A stretch of 64,000 bases of DNA from Rhodobacter flavimaris (GCF_021378075.1 NZ_JAJUOS010000004.1:1-64000); one strand, 5' to 3'; shown: positions 1 through 9,733, counted from the first letter of the stretch. Notes: a model not told the origin generated them from the letters alone. A program made the numbers and translations.

Positions 1-50
1 CCCCGATCGCATAACAATGCCCTCGGGGCCCGACGCAAACGCGTCACCGT

Positions 51-127
<77 letters not shown>

Positions 128-128
128 C

Positions 129-401
129 TTCAAACGAACACGCATCGAGACCCTCAACGGCATCCGGCTGTGCAAGGCCAATGAGCGCCGTGATCGCGCC
201 TTCGAGTTCGACCGTTACCTTCTCCGCATCAACGTGAATCGTCACCGAGCTGATCAGGCCCCGGATGGTCTCCAGCGCTGCTGTGCGGATGGCCGGATCG
301 GAAAGGGTCTGCGCGAGGGCCGTGACCTTGCGCCGGGGGACGACAAGGCACTCACTCAAATCACCAAGGAGATGCTGGCATGCGGGTTTCATCAGGGCCA
401 A
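129..401 (-). pseudogene. C-terminal remnant of a serine site-specific recombinase
   Basis: The minus strand encodes a segment (about 162-347) with the pattern RRKVTALAQ..LSDPAIRTAALETIRGLI and then an acidic ELEGAI segment. This matches the C-terminal part of large serine recombinases, which typically read YRRKVAAL..DP..R.EALE.LRGLI. The N-terminal catalytic domain is missing upstream. The reading frame simply runs on into the tRNA antisense, so this is a fragment. Its position beside the initiator tRNA suggests the end of an old integrative element. The family assignment is by recall of the motif. Confidence 0.6.
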
Positions 402-511
402 CGATCACTCGTACCGCGCACAAAGGTCGAGAAAATGACCGCAACCTGTTTCGATCACAGTCACGCTAGAAATCTCTTGCAAAACCGGAGCCGTTCAAAA
501 ATGACAAGACG

Positions 512-1390
512 CTACGGCGCACTGACGGTGGTAAGCGAGGCCGTAGCGAGCAGGATGATCACGAGCAGAACGGCCTCCAGCTTGAGAGAAAAGCACATCT
601 GTGCGCCAGCCTCCGGTGCGCCCTGAAGCAGGGCCGGGGTCAGCCGGAGCTTGTTCCATGCCGCCAAGCCCAGCACGCCGGAGAAGAGCGCAAGTTTGAC
701 CGCAAAAAACTGATTGTAGGCATGTCCGCTCAAGGTTAGCCGTCCGGCCGTCAGGATGGCGAGCGTCACAAGACCTGCGAACATCAGGCCCGCAACGACC
801 CAGAGCGCCTTCCGTCCGAACTCCTCGGCAAGGGCGCCCGCAGTTTTGGGTACGTACTGAGCCGAAAGACGATGCAGGGGGATGAATGCCCCGATCCAGA
901 ACGCCAGTCCGAGAATATGCGCGGTAATCAGAAGTCCCAAAGCCAGTCGCGGTTCTTCCAGCGCATGCCCCCGCATGGCAAAGGAGGCCGCAACGAGCAG
1001 TGTCCCAAACGCCGCCGCGATCTGCCCCGATCGAGTCGGAATCATGATCGTGCAGACCAGGGCGAGCCCGATTAGACGCAGGACAATCGCAAAGCCAAGG
1101 GGACTCTGGATGACCATATTCATCATCATCGGCTCCATCGCGCCTGCCCATGTGCCCCCCATCAGGAAGCTGGCGCGGATCGGCAAGCGCAGGAGCGACA
1201 AGACTGCGGCAGCAATAGCCATCACGCCCGCGGTTTTCCTGAGGGGCCTCTGTTCAGCTTCTGGAATTTGCTTCAAGAACAGAACCGCCAAAGCGGCACC
1301 CGCAGCAAGCAGAGTCGACGCATAGACCAACGCCTTTACGCAGATCGACAGCCACGTGATCCCATCCGCAGATGCAAGTGTCTCCAGCAT
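512..1390 (-). CDS. copD: CopD family copper resistance/uptake membrane protein
   Basis: The 292-residue protein is almost entirely hydrophobic, with about eight predicted membrane segments, the usual CopD layout. A Met cluster (residues 85-92, MEPMMMNM) and His residues at 142, 158 and 173 could handle copper on the periplasmic side. CopD proteins act with periplasmic CopC in moving copper across the inner membrane. It is the last gene of the minus-strand copper block and starts 6 nt after the copC stop, so the two are probably co-translated. Confidence 0.88.
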   Translation of the reverse strand: MLETLASADGITWLSICVKALVYASTLLAAGAALAVLFLKQIPEAEQRPLRKTAGVMAIAAAVLSLLRLPIRASFLMGGTWAGAMEPMMMNMVIQSPLGFAIVLRLIGLALVCTIMIPTRSGQIAAAFGTLLVAASFAMRGHALEEPRLALGLLITAHILGLAFWIGAFIPLHRLSAQYVPKTAGALAEEFGRKALWVVAGLMFAGLVTLAILTAGRLTLSGHAYNQFFAVKLALFSGVLGLAAWNKLRLTPALLQGAPEAGAQMCFSLKLEAVLLVIILLATASLTTVSAP

Positions 1391-1396
1391 GGCCGC

Positions 1397-1756
1397 TCAG
1401 TCGGTCACTTCAAAAGAAAATCTGCCCTGCATCGGGTGGCCGTCATCCGCCAGCCCACGCCATTCCACCGTGTAGATTCCTGAAGGTAACGCGGGAGGGA
1501 CCGCATCGAACGCTGTAACGGGCTGCATGCCGTCGTGCCGCGTCAGCGCGTGCTCGTTGCCATCTTGATCGGTCAGTGCGATCAGCGTCACCCTCATGGG
1601 CATATCGAAGTTCATCCCGAGCGTTTCGGGTGGGGCCGTCAACACCGCGCCATCGGCCGGACGTGTGCCTTCCTTCTCTGCATGCGCAAGGGCTGCCTGC
1701 GATGCCGCGCCGACCGCCAGTAAGGCTCCGAGGGCTGCCCGGATGAGATAAGTCAT
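1397..1756 (-). CDS. copC: CopC periplasmic copper-binding protein
   Basis: The chosen ATG (119 aa) has an AAGGAC ribosome site 7 nt upstream and opens a clear signal peptide with likely cleavage after ALA-24. Cleavage would expose His25 at the new N-terminus. His25, Asp105 and His107 (in DDGHPM) match the conserved Cu(II) histidine-brace site of CopC proteins. A longer frame to 1819 would precede the signal peptide and is rejected. It lies directly before copD and is separated by about 250 nt from cusF upstream. Confidence 0.9.
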   Translation of the reverse strand: MTYLIRAALGALLAVGAASQAALAHAEKEGTRPADGAVLTAPPETLGMNFDMPMRVTLIALTDQDGNEHALTRHDGMQPVTAFDAVPPALPSGIYTVEWRGLADDGHPMQGRFSFEVTD

Positions 1757-2005
1757 GCGATTGTCCTTGTTTGTTTCGATCATTTGATAGCTTTGGCACG
1801 TCGTGCCAGTCCCGCGCATTGGACCATGGCGTCCGCGTCTGCCGTTGTCAGCCCCTCTCGGGCGGGCATATGACTAAAGAACAATAGTGCCCTCCTGAAA
1901 TTGCGGCCCCGGCAGTCCGGTCCAGAAAACGTATTTCATGGCCGCCATCCGTCGCGTGGGTGGCAGCAGGCTGGCGCGCGGTGGTGCCGCCTGCTGCGTC
2001 CAGGG

Positions 2006-2350
2006 TTACTCGGGCAGCATCGCGCCGATCGCGTACATGCCGTCATTGCCCTTGATCAGCATCAGGGTCACCGTATCGCCAGGCACGACATCGCCCATCA
2101 TTTGCGCGTCTTCTGTCATGGCGATGTCCATGGTCATTGCCGGCCACCCGATTTCCGGGATCGGTTCATGGCTTACGTTTGCCTTACCGTCGGCGATCGA
2201 GTTAACGACGGCTCTGGCGTGGACAGCACTCTGCATCTGTGTGTCCGACATGGGCATGTTGGAATGATCCATGCTGCTATGGTTCATTTGTGCGAAGGCC
2301 GCGGGCGCGGCGAGAAGAGTGGAGATGAGCACAAGGGTAAGGCGTTTCAT
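2006..2350 (-). CDS. cusF: CusF-like periplasmic Cu(I)/Ag(I) chaperone
   Basis: This 114-aa protein has a signal peptide ending at AFA-20 and a Met/His-rich linker (residues 22-40). A small OB-fold CusF domain follows. The CusF metal motif is complete: His61, Trp69, Met72 and Met74 in HEPIPEIGWPAMTM. CusF hands Cu(I) to the CusB/CusA pump. The gene lies 35 nt downstream of cusA, with a GGAA-type ribosome site before the ATG. Four further CusF-like modules are fused to the CusB protein of the same operon. Confidence 0.92.
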   Translation of the reverse strand: MKRLTLVLISTLLAAPAAFAQMNHSSMDHSNMPMSDTQMQSAVHARAVVNSIADGKANVSHEPIPEIGWPAMTMDIAMTEDAQMMGDVVPGDTVTLMLIKGNDGMYAIGAMLPE

Positions 2351-2385
2351 GAGGTTCCTTTCGCGTTAAGGTTTAGGCTTCGGGG

Positions 2386-5300
2386 TCATTCCGCCAGGAC
2401 ATGCGCTGCATCCGCAGCCGGCGCTGTCCGGGCGCTATTCTCAAGCTCGCTATTGACCCGGTTCAGGGCGAGCCGCTTCCAGATCACGAAGATCGAGGGG
2501 ATCACGAGGAGCGTCAGAAGCGTTGCTGTCGCCATGCCGCCGACCATCGGCGCCGCAATCCGCTGCATGATCTCGGACCCGGTACCGCTGCCATACATGA
2601 TCGGGATCAGCCCGGCGAAGATGGTCGCCACGGTCATTACCTTGGGCCGTACACGCAGGAGCGCGCCTTCGAAGACGACATCCTCTACATCGGCGGAGGT
2701 CAACCTGCGCGCCTGCTCGATCGCGGCCTTCTTACGCTTTTCCCAGGCCAGATTGAGGTATAGCAACATGACGATGGCAGTCTCGACGGCAACGCCAGCC
2801 AGCGCGATAAAGCCGACCAGAACTGCGACCGAGATTTCAAAGCCGAGATACCACAGGAACCAGACGCCCCCCGCCAGTGCGACCGGCAGGGCGGCGAGGA
2901 TGATTCCCACCTCGATAACCCGATTGAAGGCCATGAAGAGCATCAAGGTGATGATCAGCAAGGTAGCTGGAGCGACCAGCTTCAGGCGCTCCTGCATCCG
3001 CTCGATATACTCGTACTGGCCGGACCAGGTGACAGAATAGCCGGGCGGCAGGGTCACCTGGTCCGCGACCAGCTGCCGCGCCTCGGCGACATAGCCGCCC
3101 AGATCACGCCCCGCGATGTCGATGAACACGAATCCGGTACGGCGCGCATTTTCCGACCGGATCATGCCCGGACCGTCCACCACCCTGATCTCGGCCATGG
3201 CACCCAGTGGGATATGCGCGCCAGAGGGGGTGACTACAGGCAGGTCACGCAGCCGTTCGGGGCTGTTACGCCATTCCTGCGGATAGCGCAGATTGATCGG
3301 GAAGCGTTCCAGCCGCTCGACGGATTCCGAGACCTGCATGCCACCGATCGCTGTCTGAACCACGTCTTGCACGTCGCGCACGCTCATCATGTAGCGGGCA
3401 GCGGCATCGCGATTCACGTCGATCTCGACAAAGCGGCCACCGATGGGGCGCTCGGCATAGGCGGAGGCCGTGCCCGCAATTCCCGCCACGACGCGCTCGA
3501 TCTCGATGCCGATCTGTTCGATTACGCTCAGTTCGGCACCCGAGATCTTGACGCCCACAGGCGTCTTTATCCCGGTCGCCAGCATGTCGATACGGTTCTT
3601 GATCGGCTGAATCCAGACATTGGTGACGCCGGGGATTTGCACGACGCGATCAAGCTCGTCGCGGATCTTTTCCATGGTCATGCCGACGCGCCATTCGTTC
3701 TGCGGTCGCAACTGGATGGTGGTCTCGATCATCGTCAGCGGGGCCGGATCAGTGGCCGTCTCAGCGCGCCCGAGCTTGCCATGGACGGTCAGAACCTCCG
3801 GTACGGTCGCGATCAGTCGATCGGATTGCTGCAGGACTTCGCGCGCCTTGCCGATGGACACACCCGGATAGAGCGTCGGCATATAGAGGAAGTCGCCCTC
3901 GCTCAGCTCCGGCATGAACTCGGTCCCGATCCGTTGCAGCGGCCACCACATGGAGACCACCAGGACACCCGCCAGCACTGTCGTGACCCAAGGCCAAGCG
4001 ATGGCCGCATCCAGAAAGGGGCGGTAGATCCAGATTACGATCCGGTTCAGGGGGTTTTTGTGTTCCGGCAGAATCCGCCCGCGCACGAAATACCCCATAA
4101 GCACCGGGACCAACGTGATCGACAAGATCGCTGCAGCCGCCATGGCGTAAGTCTTTGTGAAGGCCAGCGGCTTGAAGAGACGTCCTTCCTGGCTTTCGAG
4201 AACGAAAACTGGAAGGAAACTGACGGTGATGATCGCCAGAGAGAAGAAAAGGGCGGGACCGACTTCGATGGCGCATTCCGTAACGATGCGCCATCGGTTT
4301 TCATAGGTCAGCTTTTCCTTCTCAAGCCGCCTGTGCATCGCCTCGATCATCACAATCGCTGCATCCACCATCGCGCCGATCGCGATGGCGATCCCGCCGA
4401 GGCTCATGATGTTGGCGTTCACGCCCTGCACTTTCATGATGATGAAAGCCGCGAATATGCCCAAGGGTAGCGACAACAGGATCACCAGTGACGAGCGAAC
4501 GTGCAGCAGGAAGGCGGCACAAACCAAAACGACGACGATGAATTCCTCGGTCAGCTTGCTTTGCAGGTTCTCGATCGCGCGTTCGATCACACCGGCGCGA
4601 TTGTAGGTTGTGACGATCTCGACGCCCTCGGGCAGCGACGAGCGCAGCTCCTCTATCCGCGCCTCGACCGCCTTGATGGTGGCCAGCGCATTGCCACCCC
4701 AGCGCAGGATGACGACGCCGCCGACAGCGTCACCTTCGCCATCCAGCTCGCCCACGCCCCGCCGCATCTCGGGTCCAAGCCGAATGTCTGCGACGTCACC
4801 AAGCGTCAGCGCCGCACCTCTCTGGTTCACCATCAGGGGCGCCTTCGCCAGATCATCCAGGTCGTCCACATAGCCGGTGGAGCGGACCATGTATTCGGCC
4901 TCGCCCATCTCGATCACCGATCCGCCGGTCTCGCGGTTGGCGTTTTGGATCGCATTGCGGATCTGCGCCAAGGTCACGTCATAGGCCCGCAGTTTGTTGG
5001 GATCGACGACGACCTGATACTGCTTGACCATGCCGCCGATGGTCGCGACTTCGGAAACACCGTCGACGGTCTGCAATTCGTATTTCAGGAACCAGTCCTG
5101 AATCGTGCGCAGTTGTGCCAGATCATGCCCGCCTGTGCGGTCAATCAACGCATATTGATAGACCCAACCCACCCCGGTCGCATCCGGGCCAAGCTGTGGC
5201 GCCACACCTTCGGGCAGGTTGGCCGTAATCTGGCCAAGATACTCCAACACTCGCGTGCGCGCCCAGTAAAGGTCCGTGCCATCCTCGAAGACGACATAAA

Positions 5301-5577
5301 CGTAGCTGTCACCGAAAAACGAAAACCCGCGCACAGTGCTGGCACCGGGCACCGCCAGCATCGCGGTCGCGATGGGATAGGTGACCTGATCTTCCACCAC
5401 CTGCGGGGCCTGCCCGGCAAAGGGTGTCCTCACGATCACCTGCACGTCTGACAGATCGGGGATCGCGTCCACCGGGGTTTCGCGGATCGCCCAGATGCCC
5501 GCGATACCCATCATGAGCGCTAGCGCCAGAATGATCACGCGATTGGCGATAGAGGCTCGGATGATGGCCGCGATCAT
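2386..5577 (-). CDS. cusA: CusA-type heavy-metal efflux RND inner-membrane transporter
   Basis: This 1063-aa protein is the proton-driven pump subunit of a CusCBA-type system, with two blocks of membrane helices separated by large periplasmic loops. The three Met residues of the CusA copper site are kept: Met566 in LYMP, Met616 in PLTMIETT and Met665 in RIDML. Their spacing is identical to that of E. coli Met573/623/672, which supports Cu(I)/Ag(I) over Zn/Co. The ATG overlaps the cusB stop in an ATGA junction, indicating translational coupling. No CusC outer-membrane gene is present in the window. Confidence 0.95.
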   Translation of the reverse strand: MIAAIIRASIANRVIILALALMMGIAGIWAIRETPVDAIPDLSDVQVIVRTPFAGQAPQVVEDQVTYPIATAMLAVPGASTVRGFSFFGDSYVYVVFEDGTDLYWARTRVLEYLGQITANLPEGVAPQLGPDATGVGWVYQYALIDRTGGHDLAQLRTIQDWFLKYELQTVDGVSEVATIGGMVKQYQVVVDPNKLRAYDVTLAQIRNAIQNANRETGGSVIEMGEAEYMVRSTGYVDDLDDLAKAPLMVNQRGAALTLGDVADIRLGPEMRRGVGELDGEGDAVGGVVILRWGGNALATIKAVEARIEELRSSLPEGVEIVTTYNRAGVIERAIENLQSKLTEEFIVVVLVCAAFLLHVRSSLVILLSLPLGIFAAFIIMKVQGVNANIMSLGGIAIAIGAMVDAAIVMIEAMHRRLEKEKLTYENRWRIVTECAIEVGPALFFSLAIITVSFLPVFVLESQEGRLFKPLAFTKTYAMAAAAILSITLVPVLMGYFVRGRILPEHKNPLNRIVIWIYRPFLDAAIAWPWVTTVLAGVLVVSMWWPLQRIGTEFMPELSEGDFLYMPTLYPGVSIGKAREVLQQSDRLIATVPEVLTVHGKLGRAETATDPAPLTMIETTIQLRPQNEWRVGMTMEKIRDELDRVVQIPGVTNVWIQPIKNRIDMLATGIKTPVGVKISGAELSVIEQIGIEIERVVAGIAGTASAYAERPIGGRFVEIDVNRDAAARYMMSVRDVQDVVQTAIGGMQVSESVERLERFPINLRYPQEWRNSPERLRDLPVVTPSGAHIPLGAMAEIRVVDGPGMIRSENARRTGFVFIDIAGRDLGGYVAEARQLVADQVTLPPGYSVTWSGQYEYIERMQERLKLVAPATLLIITLMLFMAFNRVIEVGIILAALPVALAGGVWFLWYLGFEISVAVLVGFIALAGVAVETAIVMLLYLNLAWEKRKKAAIEQARRLTSADVEDVVFEGALLRVRPKVMTVATIFAGLIPIMYGSGTGSEIMQRIAAPMVGGMATATLLTLLVIPSIFVIWKRLALNRVNSELENSARTAPAADAAHVLAE

Positions 5578-7775
5578 TGCTGAACCTCATGTTCGCGGGT
5601 GCCGATCAAACTCATCGAGAGGTCCGGGTTACGCTGCAGAAGCAGCGTGATCTCGCTCCCGACCGGAAGCCATGCGGTGTCGACACTGTCATGGACGGGA
5701 AAGTCCATCGTCATCCCCGGCATGCCGATCTCGATCAGGGGCCCGTGAGTGATATTGGCCATGCCCGCATCAGGGTCGATCGAGTTGATTGTTCCGCTGA
5801 CTTCCAGCGGGGGCGCAGACGGCTCGAGCGCCTGGAGGATCATCGTCATCCCGTCCGGACGAGCGAAGGTCAGTTCAGCCTCGACACCGATGGGCACCAG
5901 TGTCAGGTCGAGCGACGCTTCCGTCGCGAATTCCATCGTCATCCCGGGCATACCGATTTCGATGATCGGGCCGTGGGTTATGGTTGCCTTTCGGGTCGCT
6001 TCATCAATTGCTTCTATGGTTCCCATCACGACAATTGCCGGCGCTGAAGCCGCTGTCGGTTCTGACGCGGTTGTTTTCGGCATGACGGGCGACGGCTCAA
6101 CCCCGTCCGCGCGCACTGCAACTATGGTGAAGAGGCCGTCGTCGCCCTTGCTCAGGTCGAATTCGATCGGCGCGTTCACCGGCACCGATTCCGGATCAAA
6201 GCCCGCAACGGGCATGTCCATCTGCATCGCCGGCCAGCCGAGTTCTGCAATCGGATCGTGCGACAGCGTCAGCTTGCCCTCAGCCGTTACGGCGATCACG
6301 GTTCCGGTTCCGGTCGCCGCGATGCCATCATCCATCCCAAGTTCCATCAGACCAAGAAGCCCGTCTGCGCCGCGGGCCGCACGAAAGGTAACCTGGGTGC
6401 CCGGCTCGAGCCGATCCAGAGCAACATTCGCGCGGACCGGAAAGCGCGACGTCATTGCGGGCCAGTCCAGGCTCTCAAGCGCTCCGTGCCGTATCGTCGC
6501 CACGCGCGCCTCCCGGTCCAGCGCGATCAACTCTCCCGAGCCCTGCGCTGGGGCTTCATCGGTTGGTGCCATGCGCATAAGGCCGGCGCTAAGCGCGCTC
6601 TCGCTGTCGATGAGAAACTGCGCCGAGGCCACGACTTCTTCGCCCGGAGCAAGGCCTTGAAGCACCTCAGTACGCCCGCCCTCGCCAAAATTGTCGCGCA
6701 GACCGGCCGTGATCAGCCGGGGCACGAAAGTGCCTTCGCCGGTTCTCAGGATCACCCGCTCGGCCGTGCCTGTGCGGATGATCGCCTCGGAGGGAACGGT
6801 CAACGCCATTCGCGCATCGGGGGAGACCAGGCTGACAGTGCCAAACATGTTGGGCCGCAAAAGACCCTCTGCGTTGTCGAAACGCAGGCGAACCGGCAAT
6901 GTGCGGGTCTGCGGGTCCAGTTCGGGATAAATGTAGTCGATCGTGCCCTCGAACGTCCGGCCAGGCAGATGCTCGAAACGCGCGATGGCACGCATGTCAT
7001 CCGTGATGCGCGCGATATCGCGTTCGAAAACATCCACGATCAGCCAAACGCTACTGAGGTCGGCGATAGATACGGCTTGTGTGCCGGGTTGCAGGAACAT
7101 GCCATCGGCGGCGGCGAGGCCGATCACGACGCCATCCCGTGGAGCCTCGACCCGAATGCGTCGCGCGACTTCGCCGGTTTTTTCGATCTCTGCGATCTGG
7201 TGCTCTGTTGCGCCATGGCTGCGCAATTTGTTGCGCGCCGCTTCCCCCGACAGCCCGACGCCCGCCTCGCTCGCTCTAAGAAAGTCAAAGCTCGCGATGC
7301 CAAACTCGGGGGAGAACAACTCGAACAGTACGTCACCCTTCCGAACCTGATCGCCGACGGCACGCACATTGAGGACTTCAATCCACCCATCAACCCGCGT
7401 GTGGACATGACTTGTCGAATGTTCGTCATATCCCACGAACCCGACCGTCTCGATCCGGTGAGAAGTCTCCGACATTTGCGCTAGCGCAGTCCGGACCCCG
7501 ATGGCATTGATCTCAGCGGCCGAGAGCGTCACCTCGGCGGGATCTCCCGTAGGTTCTTGCCCCGCGTAGACCGGGATCAGGTCCATCCCCATGGGCGACT
7601 TCCCAGGCCCTGGTTGCCGGAAATTCGGGTCCATCGGAGCCACCCAGTAAAGGATTTCCGGCCCCGCGCCGCCAGCCTTTTCCGCCGGGTTAAAATAGAG
7701 CCGCTCCAAAGAGATGCCCCCACCCACGCCCGCGGCAAGCGCGAGCATACTCAGGGCCGCATATCGTCCACGCAT
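5574..7775 (-). CDS. cusB: CusB-type RND periplasmic adaptor fused to four CusF-like domains
   Basis: At 733 aa this is far longer than a usual CusB (about 400-500 aa). The N-terminal membrane anchor is followed by a heavy-metal-binding segment (residues 43-70, with APMDP and PMGM). Next come the adaptor hairpin/barrel domains (about 83-400). Then four repeated CusF-like modules follow, starting near residues 413, 489, 584 and 660. Their metal positions are H430/W438/M441/S443, H506/W514/M517/M519, H601/M609/M612/M614 and H677/M685/M688/M690. Only module 2 has the full canonical set. Modules 3 and 4 carry Met where the capping Trp is expected. Confidence 0.93.
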   Translation of the reverse strand: MRGRYAALSMLALAAGVGGGISLERLYFNPAEKAGGAGPEILYWVAPMDPNFRQPGPGKSPMGMDLIPVYAGQEPTGDPAEVTLSAAEINAIGVRTALAQMSETSHRIETVGFVGYDEHSTSHVHTRVDGWIEVLNVRAVGDQVRKGDVLFELFSPEFGIASFDFLRASEAGVGLSGEAARNKLRSHGATEHQIAEIEKTGEVARRIRVEAPRDGVVIGLAAADGMFLQPGTQAVSIADLSSVWLIVDVFERDIARITDDMRAIARFEHLPGRTFEGTIDYIYPELDPQTRTLPVRLRFDNAEGLLRPNMFGTVSLVSPDARMALTVPSEAIIRTGTAERVILRTGEGTFVPRLITAGLRDNFGEGGRTEVLQGLAPGEEVVASAQFLIDSESALSAGLMRMAPTDEAPAQGSGELIALDREARVATIRHGALESLDWPAMTSRFPVRANVALDRLEPGTQVTFRAARGADGLLGLMELGMDDGIAATGTGTVIAVTAEGKLTLSHDPIAELGWPAMQMDMPVAGFDPESVPVNAPIEFDLSKGDDGLFTIVAVRADGVEPSPVMPKTTASEPTAASAPAIVVMGTIEAIDEATRKATITHGPIIEIGMPGMTMEFATEASLDLTLVPIGVEAELTFARPDGMTMILQALEPSAPPLEVSGTINSIDPDAGMANITHGPLIEIGMPGMTMDFPVHDSVDTAWLPVGSEITLLLQRNPDLSMSLIGTREHEVQQ

Positions 7776-7870
7776 GAGTTACCTCTGTCTGGACCTGCAT
7801 CGGCGGCAGGTCGCGTCCAATCAAACAACGGAGCCGATGCATGAATCGCATCAACCGCTCGAGTGGATGA

Positions 7871-8260
7871 TCAGACGAGGCGTGGTGGGCGGTCTTGGGG
7901 TATCGAAGGACGCGACAAGACTGCGCTATCATTCTTGAAAAGATAGCTCTGGGCAGTCGGAGCGCCGTAGAGGTTGGTGTTTGTCAGGCTCTCAGCGCCA
8001 TGAAAGCAGCATGGGGCGCCAGAACAATGAGCCATGGCGTCATAATCGGGGCATGACTCGCCAACACCAGAGGCAGCAAGCTCTGAGGGCATCATCGAGT
8101 GGCCAGAGTGATGGGCCGTTTGGGTCCGAAGCTCATCATGCTCGACAGCGGCGGCCCCTGCGTAGATCAACGACTGGGGCGCAATCAAACCCAGGAAGAG
8201 CATCAGCCCCACCATCCGTCTGGTCGCCTTAGCGAGGAATCGTAACCAACGCGCTGCCAT
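7871..8260 (-). CDS. small Cys/His/Met-rich exported protein, first gene of the copper operon
   Basis: I do not recognise a named family. From the ATG at 8260 the product has 129 aa. It has a basic N-terminus and a hydrophobic stretch that could be a signal or anchor segment, then a soluble part rich in possible metal ligands (AHHSGHSMMP, then C..DYDAMAHCSGAPCCFHG). The gene ends about 95 nt before cusB on the same strand. Its location suggests a role in copper sensing or binding. A GTG at 8326 is an alternative start. Confidence 0.55.
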   Translation of the reverse strand: MAARWLRFLAKATRRMVGLMLFLGLIAPQSLIYAGAAAVEHDELRTQTAHHSGHSMMPSELAASGVGESCPDYDAMAHCSGAPCCFHGAESLTNTNLYGAPTAQSYLFKNDSAVLSRPSIPQDRPPRLV

Positions 8261-8274
8261 GATGGACGGATACC

Positions 8275-8287
8275 CGAGAAATTCTCG
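8275..8287. promoter_or_regulatory. 13-bp perfect palindrome before the copper operon
   Basis: CGAGAAATTCTCG (arms CGAGAA/TTCTCG) lies 15-27 nt upstream of the first ATG of the minus-strand copper operon. A repressor or activator site is possible. No copper regulator gene is found in the window, so the binding protein is unknown. Confidence 0.3.
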
Positions 8288-8379
8288 AAAGAAAATAAAA
8301 TGTTTGTGAGGGCCGGGCGCATACACTCGCCCTTGGTTTTGAGTGTCCCCGTGCTGAGCCTACCAGATCTGAGGCACCC

Positions 8380-8838
8380 GACGAGATGTTCGTGAAGATC
8401 ATCGGCGAACGCCACTATCTTACCTTTGGCGGGCCGTTGATCACGAAGGCGAGGTGCTGGTAAGCTTCACGACTACGATGAGGCGGGACAAGAAAGCTGC
8501 ACTGAAATTCCTATAGAAAGCAAAGAAAAGGCATGGTCGCGCTGACCTCTTTGTGACGGACAAGCCTCGGTCGAATGGTGCGGCCTTCAAGGATCTCGGC
8601 GTCGAGGACAATTAGGAGACGGGGCGTCGGCTCAACAATCGGGCCGAAAATTGGCACCTTCCGTTCCGACGGCGCGAGCGGGCAATGCTCCGCTTCCGTC
8701 GGATTAAAAGTCGACAGAAATTCGTCGTCATCCACGCATCGGTTCTGAACCACTTCAACCAGGAACACAGCCGCTAAAGTAAACCTCTCTTCAAGCTGAA
8801 CCGCGCCGCCGCTCTCGCAGAGTGGCGCAAGCTTGGAG
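8380..8838 (+). pseudogene. IS6-family (IS26-like) transposase relic
   Basis: Joined across a frameshift near 8425 and several stop codons, the plus strand reads DEMFVKI, WRAVDHEGEVL, RRDKKAALKFL, RHGRADLFVTDKPRS, ETGRRLNNRAENWHLPFRRR, ERAMLRFRRIKS and LNRAAALAEWR. These are the successive catalytic-core motifs of IS6-family DDE transposases. The N-terminal DNA-binding part and intact inverted repeats are not visible. It marks the right side of the copper block and shows past IS activity there. Confidence 0.85.
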
Positions 8839-9204
8839 TGGCATAAAGTTCAGGCTCACTTTCCATTCGGAGTCTAGTTCGAATTTGTCCGGCTGCACCT
8901 TTGGGTAGTCCCCTCAAAATGGAAATATGATTGAAGGGATCCTCGTCAGGCGGTTGAGTTGACTTGGGGGGCGGATGGCAGTTTTCAGAAGCGACAGGAC
9001 AGCTGCGGTCGGATCCTGTGGCTGCGAGCTCCCGCAACCAAATATTCTACATAAAGACAATCACTTAGTCTCGAAACTCGCGGGGCTTTTTGCATTTGAA
9101 CTGGCGAGCTGGAAGCACTCCGGAAGCAAGTGAAGGCATTTGGGGGTGTGGCGAAGATGCAACGGACAATGACGCTGCCGTGAATTTGCCCATTACTGCT
9201 GATC
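8839..9204. other. non-coding stretch with a possible attachment-site copy
   Basis: No convincing gene is seen in these 366 nt. At 9031-9040 the sequence CCCGCAACCA repeats exactly the last ten bases of the initiator tRNA at 118-127. The bases either side differ (TCCCGC against CCCCGC to the left). This could be a worn right-hand attachment site for an element that brought in the copper genes, but ten bases is weak evidence. Confidence 0.3.
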
Positions 9205-9624
9205 ATGAGCGCAGGCTACATAGGGGTCGTCGGGGCGGCAATCCTTGGACCGGCGCTGTCGCGGGCCGGACTCGATCTGGCCGTGATCCCCGCTTGGTTA
9301 CTTCTGCTTGGCCTTCTTTGGATCATGCCCGTCATGGGACAAATGGGAGCGAACCCAATCCTTACCATGTCACTCGTGGCGCCACTTCTGCCTCCGGCGG
9401 CGGAGATCGGTATTGAGCCGGCCGCCCTTGCTGTTGCCTTGCTCTGTGGCTGGGCGATGACTGGCTTGACCTCGCCGTTCACTGCGACTAACCTGCTGAT
9501 CGGCCGATTTGGCGCGATCAGAACGATAGATGTTGGTTGGGTGTGGAACCGAAGCTACTTTCTTATCACGGTTACGCTTCTGTCGGTTTGGACCCTCATT
9601 CACGCATACTGGCTTGGTCCTTGA
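9205..9624 (+). pseudogene. 5'-truncated multi-pass membrane transporter fragment
   Basis: The frame encodes 139 aa with about four hydrophobic helices and the phrases MGQMGANPILTMSL and GWAMTGLTSPFTATNLLIG. This looks like the last third of an ion-transporter-superfamily permease, which normally has 400 or more residues. No matching N-terminal part lies upstream. I cannot name the exact family. The ATG at 9205 is probably an internal Met. Confidence 0.45.
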
Positions 9625-9674
9625 CGAGCACCCGTTGCCAGCATGTGGTGATACGCAGCCAAACGGCGTAGGGC

Positions 9675-9733
9675 GGACGGCTCAGCAGCACCGGTATCGG
9701 CGCTGACTTGACGCGAAGTCATGAAATACTCGG
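9675..9733 (+). repeat. diverged repeat copy A
   Basis: This segment aligns with 18392-18461. Shared blocks include GGACGGCTC, CCGGTATCG, CGCTGAC, TGAC, AGTCATGA and ACT.GG in the same order. Each copy lies near a truncated transporter gene. It may be the end of a degraded insertion sequence, but no transposase frame is attached to it. Confidence 0.5.

Noticed and set aside
1757-2005. Short minus-strand frames in the gap between cusF and copC
   Set aside because: Two short frames exist, but neither shows a haem, metal or signal motif, and no ribosome site supports them.
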